Below are positions 43,639 through 52,885 of a DNA stretch of 64,000 nucleotides, piece by piece. The stretch lies in the NCBI RefSeq assembly GCF_003432115.1, contig NZ_QWDC01000002.1, forward strand, positions 1,478,819 through 1,542,818, given 5' to 3'. The notes under the pieces were generated by a model. That model was not told the origin of the DNA, searched no databases, and saw only the letters and a list, made by a program, of their open reading frames with translations. Position 1 is the stretch's first letter, and the number at the start of each line of letters is the position of its first letter. Source of the DNA: Mucilaginibacter conchicola. GTDB taxonomy: Bacteria > Bacteroidota > Bacteroidia > Sphingobacteriales > Sphingobacteriaceae. The translations under genes were made by a program, and so were the position numbers.

Positions 43639-45450
43639 ATGGCCAGTTTTGATATATTATTCTACGAATCGCACAACCCCATGTGGGTATTTGATATTTG
43701 CACACTGGCAATACTCGAAGTGAACAATGCTGCCGTAGAAGCCTATGGCTACACAAAAAAGGAATTTCTGAGCAAAACCATCCGCGACCTGCGCCCGCCT
43801 GAAGATGTTGAACAGGTTGAGCTCTTGTTGCCCGAGATACGCGCTACCAAAACCCATCTGCGCGAGTTCAGGCATAAGGATAAAGCGGGTCATGTTTTCC
43901 ATGTAGAGGTAATGTCGTACCCTATTGATTTTGAGGGGCACGAGGCCAGGCTGGTGGTTACCCAAAATGTTGAAGAGAAGAAAGCCATAGCCGGCGAACT
44001 GGAGCTTACCCAAACCAAACTGAACCGCATGCTGGAAACCACCAGTATAGGCTTTTTGCGGGTAGACGATCACTCGACCATTACTTACTGGAACCATGCT
44101 GCCGAGCAAATGATAGGGTACGACCGTAAATACCTGCTTGGCAAAAATATATGGGATGTTTTCCCCGAAGCGGTAGATACAAACTTTTACATCCGTTACC
44201 AGGAAGCCATTGAAAACCGCAACAACGCTGAGTTTGAGTCTTACTTTTGGCCGGTACAAAAGTGGTTTGGCGTTATTATATATTTTGTTGATGAAGAATT
44301 GGTTATCCATTTCAGGGATATTACTGAAACCAAAATATATGAGGAAGAACTGCTAAAGAAGATAGATCAGTTAAAGGAGATCTCGTACCTTAACTCGCAC
44401 TACATCCGCAAGCCGGTTGCCAGTTTGTTGGGGCTTACCGGATTGATCAATCAGGATCTGGTAGAGGGCAACGAGTATAAAGATATAGCAGGCCACATCC
44501 ACGAATGCAGCCGCGAGCTTGACCACGTGGTGCGCCGCATCAACAACAAGGTGAACGATGAGATGGGTTATGCAGTTTATGACCAGATCCAGAATTTCTC
44601 GCTAAACCACCTGGTAGAAAACGTGGTTGTTGAGGCATCAGCTTTTCATAAAGATCATCGTCTTATATTAAAAAATAACGAAGAAGTACTTTGTTATGGT
44701 AATAAGCATAGTATTGGCGCTGCGCTGCACCGGCTAATAGATAATGCGGCAAAATTCTCGCCCGATGGTGGGGATATTGAGGTATGCCTTGATGTGGTAA
44801 AGCACAATGCCATACTATCGGTGCATGATTTTGGTGTGGGGATTGATAAGGCAACGCTCAACCGCATCTTTATGGGTTTTACCAATAAAAAAACAGCTGC
44901 ACAGCTGGGTACAGGCCTCGCAACGGTATCAGATATTGCCCACAGGCATAATGGCAACGTTTGGGTAGAGAGTAAGCCGGGTAAAGGTTCAACCTTTAGC
45001 ATGCGCCTGCCCATGTCAAATATAGGAGTATACAAACAGGCGGGCACCACCGATTTTTCTGCATACCAGGGCCCGGGTCTTGATCTGAATTATCTGCCGG
45101 ACGATGATGTGCTGATAGCCAACTGGCATGGTTTCCACACACTGCATACCGTAAAAACAGGCTGCCTGCGCATACTGGCCGAAGCAGCTAATACCGGGGC
45201 TAAACTGATACTGAATGATAATACCGGCGTAGCGGGGACCTGGAATGATGCTGTAGAATGGGTATCATCAGAGTTCTTCCCCTCATTGCGCGATGGCGGC
45301 GCAACGCACCTGGCATGGGTGTACTCGCCGAGCACGTTTAGCCGTATATCGACGGATGTTACCATTGCCAACCTTGATGGTTTTGAGGTAGATATACAAA
45401 CCTTTGAAAATCGCGATGCTGCCATGACATGGCTTCGCGATGCGCGGTAA
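43639..45450 (+). CDS. PAS-PAS sensor histidine kinase with C-terminal SpoIIAA/STAS-like domain
   Basis: 603-aa soluble kinase. PAS domains lie at about 10-120 (FDICTLAILEVNNAAVEAYGY) and 130-235 (LRVDDHSTITYWNHAAEQMIGYD). HisKA follows with H254 in NSHYIRKPVASLLGL, and HATPase has RLIDNAAKFSPDG, HDFGVGID and GTGLATVSDI. After the ATPase comes an extra domain (about 480-603) with IANWHGFHTLHTV, LNDNTGVAGTW, LAWVYSPSTFSRIS and a final TWLRDAR, resembling SpoIIAA/STAS-type regulators seen as separate proteins in Bacteroidota. No response regulator is adjacent. The AT-rich start region (ATATAATGG) is weak but the PAS start fits. Confidence 0.88.
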   Translation: MASFDILFYESHNPMWVFDICTLAILEVNNAAVEAYGYTKKEFLSKTIRDLRPPEDVEQVELLLPEIRATKTHLREFRHKDKAGHVFHVEVMSYPIDFEGHEARLVVTQNVEEKKAIAGELELTQTKLNRMLETTSIGFLRVDDHSTITYWNHAAEQMIGYDRKYLLGKNIWDVFPEAVDTNFYIRYQEAIENRNNAEFESYFWPVQKWFGVIIYFVDEELVIHFRDITETKIYEEELLKKIDQLKEISYLNSHYIRKPVASLLGLTGLINQDLVEGNEYKDIAGHIHECSRELDHVVRRINNKVNDEMGYAVYDQIQNFSLNHLVENVVVEASAFHKDHRLILKNNEEVLCYGNKHSIGAALHRLIDNAAKFSPDGGDIEVCLDVVKHNAILSVHDFGVGIDKATLNRIFMGFTNKKTAAQLGTGLATVSDIAHRHNGNVWVESKPGKGSTFSMRLPMSNIGVYKQAGTTDFSAYQGPGLDLNYLPDDDVLIANWHGFHTLHTVKTGCLRILAEAANTGAKLILNDNTGVAGTWNDAVEWVSSEFFPSLRDGGATHLAWVYSPSTFSRISTDVTIANLDGFEVDIQTFENRDAAMTWLRDAR

Positions 45451-45495
45451 TTTTAAGCCTGTTAATTCATATATTGCCGTTGAAAAACGGTATCT

Positions 45496-46005
45496 GTGAA
45501 AAAACTATTATTTATACTGCTTCTTGCACCGGTTGCCTTGTTTGCACAAGAGAAGAGCAAACAAACCTTACAATTTGCCATCACCGGCGAGGTGGAAAAG
45601 GAGTCGGTTATCACCCTTGATTCGCTTACCCAATATAAACTTACCGATATTGGCGATGTAAAAGTGACCGACCATCTCGGCAACTTTAAACACCAGGACG
45701 ATAAGCTGAAAGGCGTGCTGCTGAAAGATGTACTATCGCATACAAAATTCAAAACCACCAGCCCGAAATTGCTGAGCCGTTTCTACTTTGTTTGTACCGG
45801 CATCGATGGTTACAAAGTTGTATATTCATGGAACGAATTGTACAATACCGCAGTTGGCGACCATGTGTATATCATACTGGAGAAGAACGGCATAAAAGCC
45901 GCCAAAATGCCTGAGAGTTTGCAGATGACTTCGGTTGCAGATTTTAAAACCGGCAGGCGTTATCTGCACAACCTGGATAAAATTGTGGTAGCACAAGTAC
46001 AATAG
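45496..46005 (+). CDS. Secreted oxidoreductase molybdopterin-binding-domain protein
   Basis: 169-aa exported protein (signal about 1-17, ending LFAQ). Its core resembles the sulfite-oxidase-fold molybdopterin domain: ITGEVEKESVITLDSL, GVLLKDVL, FVCTGIDGYKVVYSWNELYN with C101 in the position of the molybdenum-binding cysteine, and TGRRYLHNL. Being shorter than full enzymes, it may bind cofactor as a small periplasmic unit. The start GTG at 45496 gives the signal peptide. Two genes downstream on the other strand is modABC, supporting a molybdenum link. Confidence 0.75.
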   Translation: MKKLLFILLLAPVALFAQEKSKQTLQFAITGEVEKESVITLDSLTQYKLTDIGDVKVTDHLGNFKHQDDKLKGVLLKDVLSHTKFKTTSPKLLSRFYFVCTGIDGYKVVYSWNELYNTAVGDHVYIILEKNGIKAAKMPESLQMTSVADFKTGRRYLHNLDKIVVAQVQ

Positions 46006-46008
46006 CCT

Positions 46009-47106
46009 ATGAGAGCCAAACTAACCTTACTCATTACAAGCTTACTGTTGTCTGTAACGGCATTTGCGGCAAAGCCTGCAGGTAAACTTACTATCTCACT
46101 CGATTTTGAAAGTGCCAAACTGATAACGACTTTGTTAAGCAGGAAAACCGTTACAGCTGCACAGATAGACAAAGTTGCCGATGTGTACGGCAGCCGACAA
46201 TTGATAGCAAAAGTTAAAGGTTACAGTGGTGCAGGTGCGGAGATATTTAAAAGTACCCTGCGCGAGATCATTGAAACAGGCGCCATAAAAGGCGATGACC
46301 CTTATAACTGGAAAGCCGTAAAAGCCAACCTGCCGGCAATAACCGCGCTTATAAAAAAGTTATCGGCTTCGCCGGATGCTTTTATGAATGAGGTAAAGGA
46401 AAAAATTGAGGCCTATACTTCAGATAAGATAACTGCCAATGTACGGGCATGTTTCCTGGTAGGCGGCGGCTCATTAGGTTTTACCCAGGGAGAAGAGACC
46501 ACTTTCAACGTAGCTCTGCAGAAAATAGGTGACGACTACGAAGGCCTTAAACTGCTGGTAGCCCACGAGCTTTATCACAGCATACAGGCAGCAGGCTTTG
46601 CCTCGCGCAAAGCCGATAGTAAAGGATTGCCTTACAATGTTAAAGCCACCTTCGCTTTACTGTATAACTTATGGACGGAAGGTACGGCAAACCTGGTAGG
46701 CGATTTCGTAGGCATGAAAAACCCCGCACCATTCTCTAAAACTCAGTTGGACGAGTATCAAAAAAATGCAGACCGCATGCGCGAGAACTTTGCCATGTTT
46801 GAAGCACTGGCTTATAAATGCTATAACGATACCGCTGCCAAACGCTATGATGTTTACTATAACATCGCTTTTAGTACCGCTTTTGATGAGACAGGGTATT
46901 ACACAGGTTATGAAATGGCCAAAAAGATAGAGAAGTACGAAGGCAAACAGGCTCTTGCAAACATGCTCACCCAAGACCTGCTGGTATTTGCCGAAACCTA
47001 TGTTAAACTTTACAAAGCCCATCCCGAGGATAAAACGTTCATCAGGTTTGATGCATCGACAGAAAATGTGTTGCAGAACTTAGTCCCCTGGCGGGAAAAG
47101 ATGTGA
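46009..47106 (+). CDS. DUF5700-type secreted zinc-dependent protease
   Basis: 365 aa with a signal peptide (1-20). The HExxH motif is HELYH at 186-190 (VAHELYHSIQAAG), followed about 30 residues later by WTEGTAN, whose E is likely the third ligand, in a gluzincin pattern. TSDKITANVRACFLVGG comes before. Family name DUF5700. It begins 3 bp after the molybdopterin-domain gene and is probably co-transcribed. Its substrate is unknown. Confidence 0.8.
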   Translation: MRAKLTLLITSLLLSVTAFAAKPAGKLTISLDFESAKLITTLLSRKTVTAAQIDKVADVYGSRQLIAKVKGYSGAGAEIFKSTLREIIETGAIKGDDPYNWKAVKANLPAITALIKKLSASPDAFMNEVKEKIEAYTSDKITANVRACFLVGGGSLGFTQGEETTFNVALQKIGDDYEGLKLLVAHELYHSIQAAGFASRKADSKGLPYNVKATFALLYNLWTEGTANLVGDFVGMKNPAPFSKTQLDEYQKNADRMRENFAMFEALAYKCYNDTAAKRYDVYYNIAFSTAFDETGYYTGYEMAKKIEKYEGKQALANMLTQDLLVFAETYVKLYKAHPEDKTFIRFDASTENVLQNLVPWREKM

Positions 47107-47110
47107 GAGG

Positions 47111-47713
47111 TTACTCTATCGCCATCTCATCATCATAGATCCCGGCAATATCCTGCGGGTTATGGCTTACGATGAGTATCGGCACTTTTAATTCTTTAAA
47201 GATGATCTGCAATTCAGCGATCAACGTGGTTTTTGTTTTTTGATCGAGCGCAGAAAAAGGCTCATCCATCAATATTAATTGCGGCTTAATAGCAAGTGCT
47301 CTTAAAATAGCCAAACGCTGCTGCTGCCCGCCCGAGAGTTGATGAGGGCGTTGCGTTGCGAAATTCTCTAACCTGCCAAGTTTTAACAAACGTTCTATCC
47401 AGGCTATATCCGTCGTAGCATATTCCAAATGTTGTCTAACGCTCATATTGGGGAACAATGCGTAATCCTGAAATACAAAACCAATTTTGCGGTATTGAGG
47501 CTGCACGTTGATTCGAACCCTGCTATCAAACCACGGGAGATTATTAAAAGCGATAATACCCTCATCTGGTTTAATCAGACCTGCTATCATTTTCAGCAGT
47601 GTGGTTTTGCCTGCGCCTGAAGGGCCGGAGATAAGCGTAATACCATCCCCGAAAGTTTTATTCAGGCTGAACTCCAGCCTGCCGATCTGCTTTTTGATAT
47701 CAACTCTGATCAA
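47111..47713 (-). CDS. modC: Molybdate ABC transporter ATP-binding protein
   Basis: 200-aa ABC ATPase with Walker A GPSGAGKTT (31-39), signature LSGGQQQRLAILRAL, Walker B LILMDEP and switch histidine in IVSHNPQD. It powers uptake by the ModB permease. The usual C-terminal TOBE molybdate-binding domain is absent, so the protein is about 150 residues shorter than E. coli ModC. The start overlaps the end of modB by four bases, showing coupled translation modA-modB-modC. Confidence 0.93.
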   Translation of the reverse strand: MIRVDIKKQIGRLEFSLNKTFGDGITLISGPSGAGKTTLLKMIAGLIKPDEGIIAFNNLPWFDSRVRINVQPQYRKIGFVFQDYALFPNMSVRQHLEYATTDIAWIERLLKLGRLENFATQRPHQLSGGQQQRLAILRALAIKPQLILMDEPFSALDQKTKTTLIAELQIIFKELKVPILIVSHNPQDIAGIYDDEMAIE

Positions 47714-48381
47714 TCCAGCGGCCCTTTCACTTGGTATTTGTTATAGATGAATACACCCAGCACCATTATAAACGTGATAGCCAGTAAGCAGAACGAGTAG
47801 ACGTTGGCTGTAGCGTATTCCATCTGCTCAACAGAGTTGTAAACCGCTATAGATGCCACACGGGTTACGCCCGGGATATTGCCGCCGATCATCAGCACCA
47901 CACCAAACTCGCCGAGCGTATGCGCAAAAGTGAGCACCGCTGCTGTTATCAGCGTAGGCTTTATATTAGGCAGCAACACATGCCAAAAGGTTTGCCAGCG
48001 TGTTTTACCCAGTGTGTATGATGCCTGCGCCAATGAAACAGGCAATTGCTGAAAAGCCGACTTTACCGGGCTAACCATAAAAGGCAAACTATATATTGCC
48101 GAGGCCAGCACCAATCCTTTGAACGAGAACACCAGTTGCAGGTCAAATACTTTATGCAGCCATTTGCCAAAGCCCTGCTCAGGGCTAAAAGCCACTAATA
48201 AATAAAAGCCCAGTACCGATGGGGGCAGCACCAAAGGCATGGTTACAATAGCCTCAATAATAAGTTTGAAGAGCGATCGCCTGCCGGATAGACCCCATGC
48301 CAGCGGCAGCCCTATCACCAGCAATATCAAGGTGGTAACTGCACCAAGCTTAAGGCTCAATATCAGGGGCGACAGATCCAT
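47710..48381 (-). CDS. modB: Molybdate ABC transporter permease
   Basis: 223-aa inner-membrane permease with five to six helices (first about residues 10-30). The EAA-loop consensus is ASYTLGKTRWQTFWHVLLPNIKPTL, which contacts the ATPase. HTLGEFGVVLMIGGNIPG is a further ModB marker. Its stop overlaps modC (ATG/TGA type) and its start overlaps the end of modA by one base, so the three genes form one operon on the minus strand. Confidence 0.93.
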   Translation of the reverse strand: MDLSPLILSLKLGAVTTLILLVIGLPLAWGLSGRRSLFKLIIEAIVTMPLVLPPSVLGFYLLVAFSPEQGFGKWLHKVFDLQLVFSFKGLVLASAIYSLPFMVSPVKSAFQQLPVSLAQASYTLGKTRWQTFWHVLLPNIKPTLITAAVLTFAHTLGEFGVVLMIGGNIPGVTRVASIAVYNSVEQMEYATANVYSFCLLAITFIMVLGVFIYNKYQVKGPLD

Positions 48382-49142
48382 CAGTTTACGTGATAACCAA
48401 ATTGTTTAAGGATGCGTTTTGCCTGCTCACTTTTAAACCATGCATAAACTTTTGCAGCAGCGGCATTGCCCCTGGCATTTTTCAACAGCAACATGCTTTG
48501 CTCTATCGGCGCGTAGAGTTTGGGATCTATTTCCTTATAGTAAAGTTTAGTTTTATTGGCAGGGTCTTTCACCAGCGATAGCGTGGTAAATCCAACCGGC
48601 ACTGCGCCCTGTAAAATGTAGGTATTTACCTGAGAGATGCTTTCGCCGGTGACAAATTTGCTGCTTAGTTTATTATAGATGCCGGTTTTGGTAAGCGCTT
48701 CCATGGCAGCCCTTCCATAAGGCGCAATTTTAGGGTTGCCGATGGCTATCTTCTCGATATTGTTTTGCTGCAACAGCGCAGGCCAGTTACTGAAATTCAA
48801 ACTCTGTTTACTGCAAATGATGAGTACACCCTGTGCATATATCTCAGCAGGCTGGATACCAAAACCGTCCTGCTGTAACAATTGCGGGAAACCGGTATCG
48901 GCAGAAAGGAATATATCAAAAGGAGCACCGTTACGAATCTGCGTGGCCAGGTTGCCGGATGAGCCGGAGATCACTTCGATATCGGCACCGGTCTGTTTTT
49001 TTATGTCGGCCTTCATTACTTTCATAACCGGCTCAAGGTTAGCGGCAATTGCAACACGCAGGGTTTGTGCATGCGCGGTAACCAGTATGCCCATCAACAT
49101 AAAGCAAAACAGCGAAAACGTTTTAGTGAAATGTTTGGTCAT
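48381..49142 (-). CDS. modA: Molybdate ABC transporter substrate-binding protein
   Basis: About 253-aa periplasmic binding protein. The signal peptide ends near VTAHAQT. Conserved ligand-site blocks: LRVAIAANLEPVM, SGSSGNLATQIRNGAPFDIFLSAD and IAIGNPKIAPYGRAAMEAL. The ORF is open from 49163; M8 at 49142 (MTKHFTKTFSL) gives a better signal peptide. It heads the modABC operon. Tungstate binding cannot be excluded. Confidence 0.92.
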   Translation of the reverse strand: MTKHFTKTFSLFCFMLMGILVTAHAQTLRVAIAANLEPVMKVMKADIKKQTGADIEVISGSSGNLATQIRNGAPFDIFLSADTGFPQLLQQDGFGIQPAEIYAQGVLIICSKQSLNFSNWPALLQQNNIEKIAIGNPKIAPYGRAAMEALTKTGIYNKLSSKFVTGESISQVNTYILQGAVPVGFTTLSLVKDPANKTKLYYKEIDPKLYAPIEQSMLLLKNARGNAAAAKVYAWFKSEQAKRILKQFGYHVN

Positions 49143-49243
49143 GCCTGTAAATGTGTTTCGCAAAATACGTATTATTGGGTTGTTAAGCCAAACGTTAAAG
49201 CGCCTGCCAATTGGCGCTATTAAACCACATCCTCAATACAAAA

Positions 49244-50467
49244 ATGAAGAAACTCATCACAACGGTGTTGCTTGCAGCCGCCATGTTCGGCGCAAATGCA
49301 CAAAAGTTTATTGGTGTTAAAGGCAAGGATATTATTGGTACGGATGGCAAGCCCTTCCTTATTCGTGGTACCAATCTGGGTAACTGGCTGGTGCCGGAAG
49401 GGTATATGTTCAAGTTTAAAAAGATAAATTCGCAGCGCCTCATTAACGAAGCACTGACCGAACTGGTTGGTCCCGAAGAGATGAAACTGTTTTGGAAAAC
49501 CTTTCAGGATACCTACATTACCGAGGCCGATATTCAATTCTTAAAAGCATCGGGCGTTAACTCGCTGCGCATCCCGTTCAATTATAAATTGTTTACCTAT
49601 GAAGATTACATGGGGCAGAACAACCCTAACCGTGGGTTTGAGCTTTTGGACAGGGTGATAGGCTGGTGTAAAAAAGCCAACCTGTATGTGATACTGGATA
49701 TGCACTGCGCGCCCGGCGGCCAAACCGGCGATAATATTGATGACGGTAACGCTTATCCCTTCCTGTTCACCAGTGCGGCAAGCCGTAAGTTAACTGCCGA
49801 TATCTGGCGCAAAATTGCCGATCATTACAAGAATGAGACCATCATTATGGGTTACGATCTACTGAACGAGCCTATCGCCCATTATTTTGATGTGGCCAGC
49901 ATCAATCCGCATTTAGAGCCAACTTTTAAGGAGATTACCGCGGCAGTACGCTCGGTTGATAAGAACCACATCGTCTTCATCGGCGGGGCGCAATGGGATA
50001 GCAACTTTAAGGTTTTCGGTGCACCTTTCGACAGCAAAAGCGTTTACACTTTCCACAAATACTGGACGGACGTTAAGCAGGATGTGATACAGGAATACAT
50101 CGACTATCGTAATAAATATAACGTACCTATCTACGTAGGCGAAACAGGCGAAAATACCGACCAGTGGGTACACGATTTCAGGCTGTTGTGCGAGAAGAAT
50201 AACATTGGGTGGCACTACTGGCCATACAAAAAAGCCGATAACGATAAAGGTTTCATGAGCTTTAAAGCCCCCGAAGGTTATGACGAGATCATAGAATATA
50301 CCGAAAAGCCAAGAGGTAGTTTTGAAGAGATCCGCAAAGCTGCACCTGCAGACAGGGACAAGATAAAGAAAGTGCTTTGGGCATTTTTAGAGAGCAGCAA
50401 GTTTGCCAACTGCATCCCGCAAAAAGGTTATATGGAAGCGCTGGGCTTAAAAGTTCCGGCGAAGTGA
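49244..50467 (+). CDS. Secreted glycoside hydrolase family 5 enzyme
   Basis: 407-aa GH5 protein with a signal peptide (start ATG at 49244, ending GANAQ). The N-terminus RGTNLGNWLVPEGYMF is the GH5 start block. E in YDLLNEP is the acid/base and E in VPIYVGETGENTDQW the nucleophile; LRIPFNYKLF and DMHCAPGGQTG are further conserved parts. Likely an exo-beta-1,3- or 1,6-glucan-type or other beta-glucanase. An upstream in-frame ATG at 49211 does not precede a signal peptide. Confidence 0.9.
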   Translation: MKKLITTVLLAAAMFGANAQKFIGVKGKDIIGTDGKPFLIRGTNLGNWLVPEGYMFKFKKINSQRLINEALTELVGPEEMKLFWKTFQDTYITEADIQFLKASGVNSLRIPFNYKLFTYEDYMGQNNPNRGFELLDRVIGWCKKANLYVILDMHCAPGGQTGDNIDDGNAYPFLFTSAASRKLTADIWRKIADHYKNETIIMGYDLLNEPIAHYFDVASINPHLEPTFKEITAAVRSVDKNHIVFIGGAQWDSNFKVFGAPFDSKSVYTFHKYWTDVKQDVIQEYIDYRNKYNVPIYVGETGENTDQWVHDFRLLCEKNNIGWHYWPYKKADNDKGFMSFKAPEGYDEIIEYTEKPRGSFEEIRKAAPADRDKIKKVLWAFLESSKFANCIPQKGYMEALGLKVPAK

Positions 50468-50725
50468 TTACAAGGCAAATGCTACTAAAAACAAGGTGAT
50501 CAATCCGGCCACGTGCAGGAAAATGAATATGCCGTCGCCGGTATGTTTTATCCTCTTGTAGATGCTTCTCACAATAAGTGAGATACTTGTTATCAAAGCT
50601 ATCAGCAACACAAGCGCATCAAGCCCCGGCCCGTCTAAGCCTGTTGATGAAACAGCATGACCTATCAATACCAACAGGCAGGTAACGATATATGCTACAA
50701 TAGTTAAACTTACATTGTTTGGCAT
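50468..50725 (-). CDS. Small membrane protein, about three helices
   Basis: 85 aa, nearly all hydrophobic, with helices at about 5-25, 33-52 and 63-83 separated by short loops; the loop SIYKRIKHTGDG is basic. No family recognised. It directly abuts the end of the GH5 gene (1 bp) on the opposite strand and is followed by a terminator-like hairpin region upstream at 50785. Confidence 0.65.
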   Translation of the reverse strand: MPNNVSLTIVAYIVTCLLVLIGHAVSSTGLDGPGLDALVLLIALITSISLIVRSIYKRIKHTGDGIFIFLHVAGLITLFLVAFAL

Positions 50726-50784
50726 TCTGATAAACTTGAACCCTTATGTTAGATTGTTCCTGGGTATTTGTGTTCTAAAATAAA

Positions 50785-50815
50785 AAAGGCTCCCCGAAAC
50801 GGGAAGCCTTTTTTA
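50785..50815. terminator. Bidirectional terminator-like hairpin
   Basis: AAAAAAGGCT-CCCC pairs with GGG-AAGCCTTTTTT around CGAAAC with one bulge, flanked by A-run and T-run, so it could end transcription in both directions. It lies 3' of the 64-aa membrane protein gene. Confidence 0.75.
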
Positions 50816-51007
50816 TTTTTTATTGCCTTTCTGCATGTTCTGCACTTCTTTCATCAGCCTTATTTTGGCAATGATGAATAGCGCACCTAATAAAATAAAA
50901 CTTCCCAACCATATCCATCGACCGTGTTGCCATGAGGTGTAAGCAGCTACCGCGCATACAAATATCACTATGGTATAAAAAACGTTTAAGGCTAACTTTT
51001 TGCCCAT
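50813..51007 (-). CDS. Small membrane protein, two helices
   Basis: 64 aa, helices at about 6-24 and 32-47, with a basic C-terminus RLMKEVQNMQKGNKK in the cytoplasm. It starts 2 bp after the rhodanese stop on the same strand and is probably co-transcribed. Its stop falls inside the hairpin terminator. Family unknown. Confidence 0.7.
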   Translation of the reverse strand: MGKKLALNVFYTIVIFVCAVAAYTSWQHGRWIWLGSFILLGALFIIAKIRLMKEVQNMQKGNKK

Positions 51008-51009
51008 AA

Positions 51010-51324
51010 TTAGTACACGTTAATTTCAGGGTCTATTTCTGCTTTCCAGGCTAATATACCGCCCTGCAGATTAGCTAAATTGGTATAACCTTGTTGCTCT
51101 AACTGCATAATGGCTGCTGCGCTGCGTTTACCGCTTCGGCACATCACTACAACAGGTTTGTCCTCTGATATTTTATCAGTTTCAATTAAAATGCCACCCA
51201 GAGGGATAGACAGGCCGCCGATGTTAGAAGTTTCGTACTCAAAATCTTCGCGTACATCAATCAGTTGAAAATCTTCGCCATTATCTAATTTCTGTTTTAG
51301 TTCCTGTACGGTTATCTCTTTCAT
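51010..51324 (-). CDS. Rhodanese-like sulfurtransferase domain protein
   Basis: 104-aa single rhodanese domain. Active cysteine C62 is in MCRSGKRS, giving a six-residue loop typical of sulfurtransferases, and LIDVREDFEY is the domain start motif. It would carry persulfide sulfur in the cytoplasm. It is followed closely by the small membrane protein gene. Confidence 0.92.
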   Translation of the reverse strand: MKEITVQELKQKLDNGEDFQLIDVREDFEYETSNIGGLSIPLGGILIETDKISEDKPVVVMCRSGKRSAAAIMQLEQQGYTNLANLQGGILAWKAEIDPEINVY

Positions 51325-51446
51325 TTTAAATGTAGTTATAGGGCCAAAGGTAGGGTTTTCTGTATCAAATATTTATAATGGGTTTGTAACAAACAATACC
51401 TCAGCGCGTTTTATTAGTAACGTATACATTTACGATAATAGTTTAA

Positions 51447-52565
51447 ATGAAGAAAGTGACCAGGTTTTTTTGGTTCTGTTCGGGTGCACACGTGGACACG
51501 CTAAGAAAATACCCTATAGAACATAACAAATATGTGGGCATAGGTGCCACCATATTTTTCACCGCCGTATTTGCCGCGCTCTCGGGTGGTTACGCTATGT
51601 ACTTCGTGTTCAGCGGCAGCACCTTTGCTGTAGGTTTTGCTATACTGTTTGGCTTGCTTTGGGGCACCGCCATTTTTAATATGGACAGGTACATTGTAGC
51701 CAGTATCAACAAAGAGGGTAGCACCAATCAACAGATATTGCAGGCCACGCCCCGTATCCTTTTGGCTATTATGATAGGCCTCGTTATCTCACGCCCCTTA
51801 GAGCTGAAGATCTTTGATAAAGAGATCCGCGAGAAACTGAAGACCGCCTACCTGAAAGGGCAGCACACTAAAATTGATAGCCTGCAGCGCACCTATAACC
51901 AGAAATACGCACAGGAGTTAGGTAAAGAGAAAGACCTCAAAAAGGAGAAAGACTCATTGGAGCGCGATATCAATCGTTCGCGTTACGAGTTAAACCAGGA
52001 AGTTTTTGGCGATAAAACCAACCAAACATCCGGTATTATGGGTTACGGCACTTATGCCAAACGCAAGGAAGAAGTGCTGAAAGAAAAGCAGGACAGGTTG
52101 AAATCGGTTACCGATAATCTCGGGCAAAATGAAGATTATTTGAGTCGCCGCAAAGAGTTTGAGGGCGTAAACTCCACCCGTTTGTTTAATGATAAACAAC
52201 TGGACAGCCTGGCCAATATTGCCGGCTTTGCCGACCGTAACTGGGCGCTGGGGCAGCTCTCTTATAATGTAGATGGCTCGCGCGACCTGGATACGTATAT
52301 GGCCATGTCGTTCATTGGTTACCTGTTTATCCTGTTTGAGTGCTTGCCGGTGTTTGTGAAACTGATGTCGCCCAAAGGGCCTTATGATACCGCTATCGCC
52401 AAAATTTCTGAGGCCAACATCCACGCCGCCGAGCGCGATAAGGAACGCGATATTACCGTAACCGATAATACTTATGATCATAATCTGGATGTTGACATAG
52501 GCCGCCGAAAGCAGATCATTACAAATCAATCGGAGTTTGACCTGAGCAGGCATAGTTATGATTGA
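51447..52565 (+). CDS. DUF4407 membrane protein
   Basis: 372-aa protein of the DUF4407 family. N-terminus FFWFCSGAHVDTLRKYP is the family start. Hydrophobic helices at about 32-55, 58-80 and 100-120, and one near 283-305 (FIGYLFILFECLPVFVKL), frame a long cytoplasmic or periplasmic coiled coil (about 130-260) rich in K/E/R (KLKTAYLKGQHTKIDSLQ). The C-terminal part is charged. Function is unknown. It lies just before the MntA/HepT pair. Confidence 0.85.
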   Translation: MKKVTRFFWFCSGAHVDTLRKYPIEHNKYVGIGATIFFTAVFAALSGGYAMYFVFSGSTFAVGFAILFGLLWGTAIFNMDRYIVASINKEGSTNQQILQATPRILLAIMIGLVISRPLELKIFDKEIREKLKTAYLKGQHTKIDSLQRTYNQKYAQELGKEKDLKKEKDSLERDINRSRYELNQEVFGDKTNQTSGIMGYGTYAKRKEEVLKEKQDRLKSVTDNLGQNEDYLSRRKEFEGVNSTRLFNDKQLDSLANIAGFADRNWALGQLSYNVDGSRDLDTYMAMSFIGYLFILFECLPVFVKLMSPKGPYDTAIAKISEANIHAAERDKERDITVTDNTYDHNLDVDIGRRKQIITNQSEFDLSRHSYD

Positions 52566-52591
52566 TAGGATAAGATTTATTATATTTGATC

Positions 52592-52885
52592 ATGCAGCTT
52601 ACTCAGGGAGACATAAATACAGTCAAAAAATATTTTGCAGATAAGCCTGTTTTAAAGGCTTATCTGTTTGGCTCGTACTCGCGCAACGAGGCTGATGAGA
52701 ACAGTGATATCGATATTTTAGTCGACCTGGATTATTCTAAACATATCGGATTAAGCTTTTTTACGATGCAGGATGAGTTGAAAGCCATTCTTAAGAAAAA
52801 CATCGATCTGATATCATCCAATGCAGTCTCGTCTTACTTTATACCTTTTATAGAAAAAGACAAACAACTCATTTATGAGAGGTAA
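52592..52885 (+). CDS. mntA: MntA-type minimal nucleotidyltransferase (antitoxin)
   Basis: 97-aa MNT domain protein. It has the exact motif GSx10DxD (GSYSRNEADENSDIDILVDL), the metal and nucleotide site of MntA antitoxins that add AMP groups to their HEPN partner. ATG at 52592 is chosen over an in-frame TTG two codons before. The end overlaps the hepT start by eleven bases, so the two are translationally linked. The usual order in other species is toxin first; here the antitoxin comes first. Confidence 0.9.
   Translation: MQLTQGDINTVKKYFADKPVLKAYLFGSYSRNEADENSDIDILVDLDYSKHIGLSFFTMQDELKAILKKNIDLISSNAVSSYFIPFIEKDKQLIYER

Noticed and set aside
43657..44310. 217-aa minus-strand open frame opposite the PAS sensor kinase
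   Set aside because: Antisense to a well-supported kinase; mirror of PAS codons.
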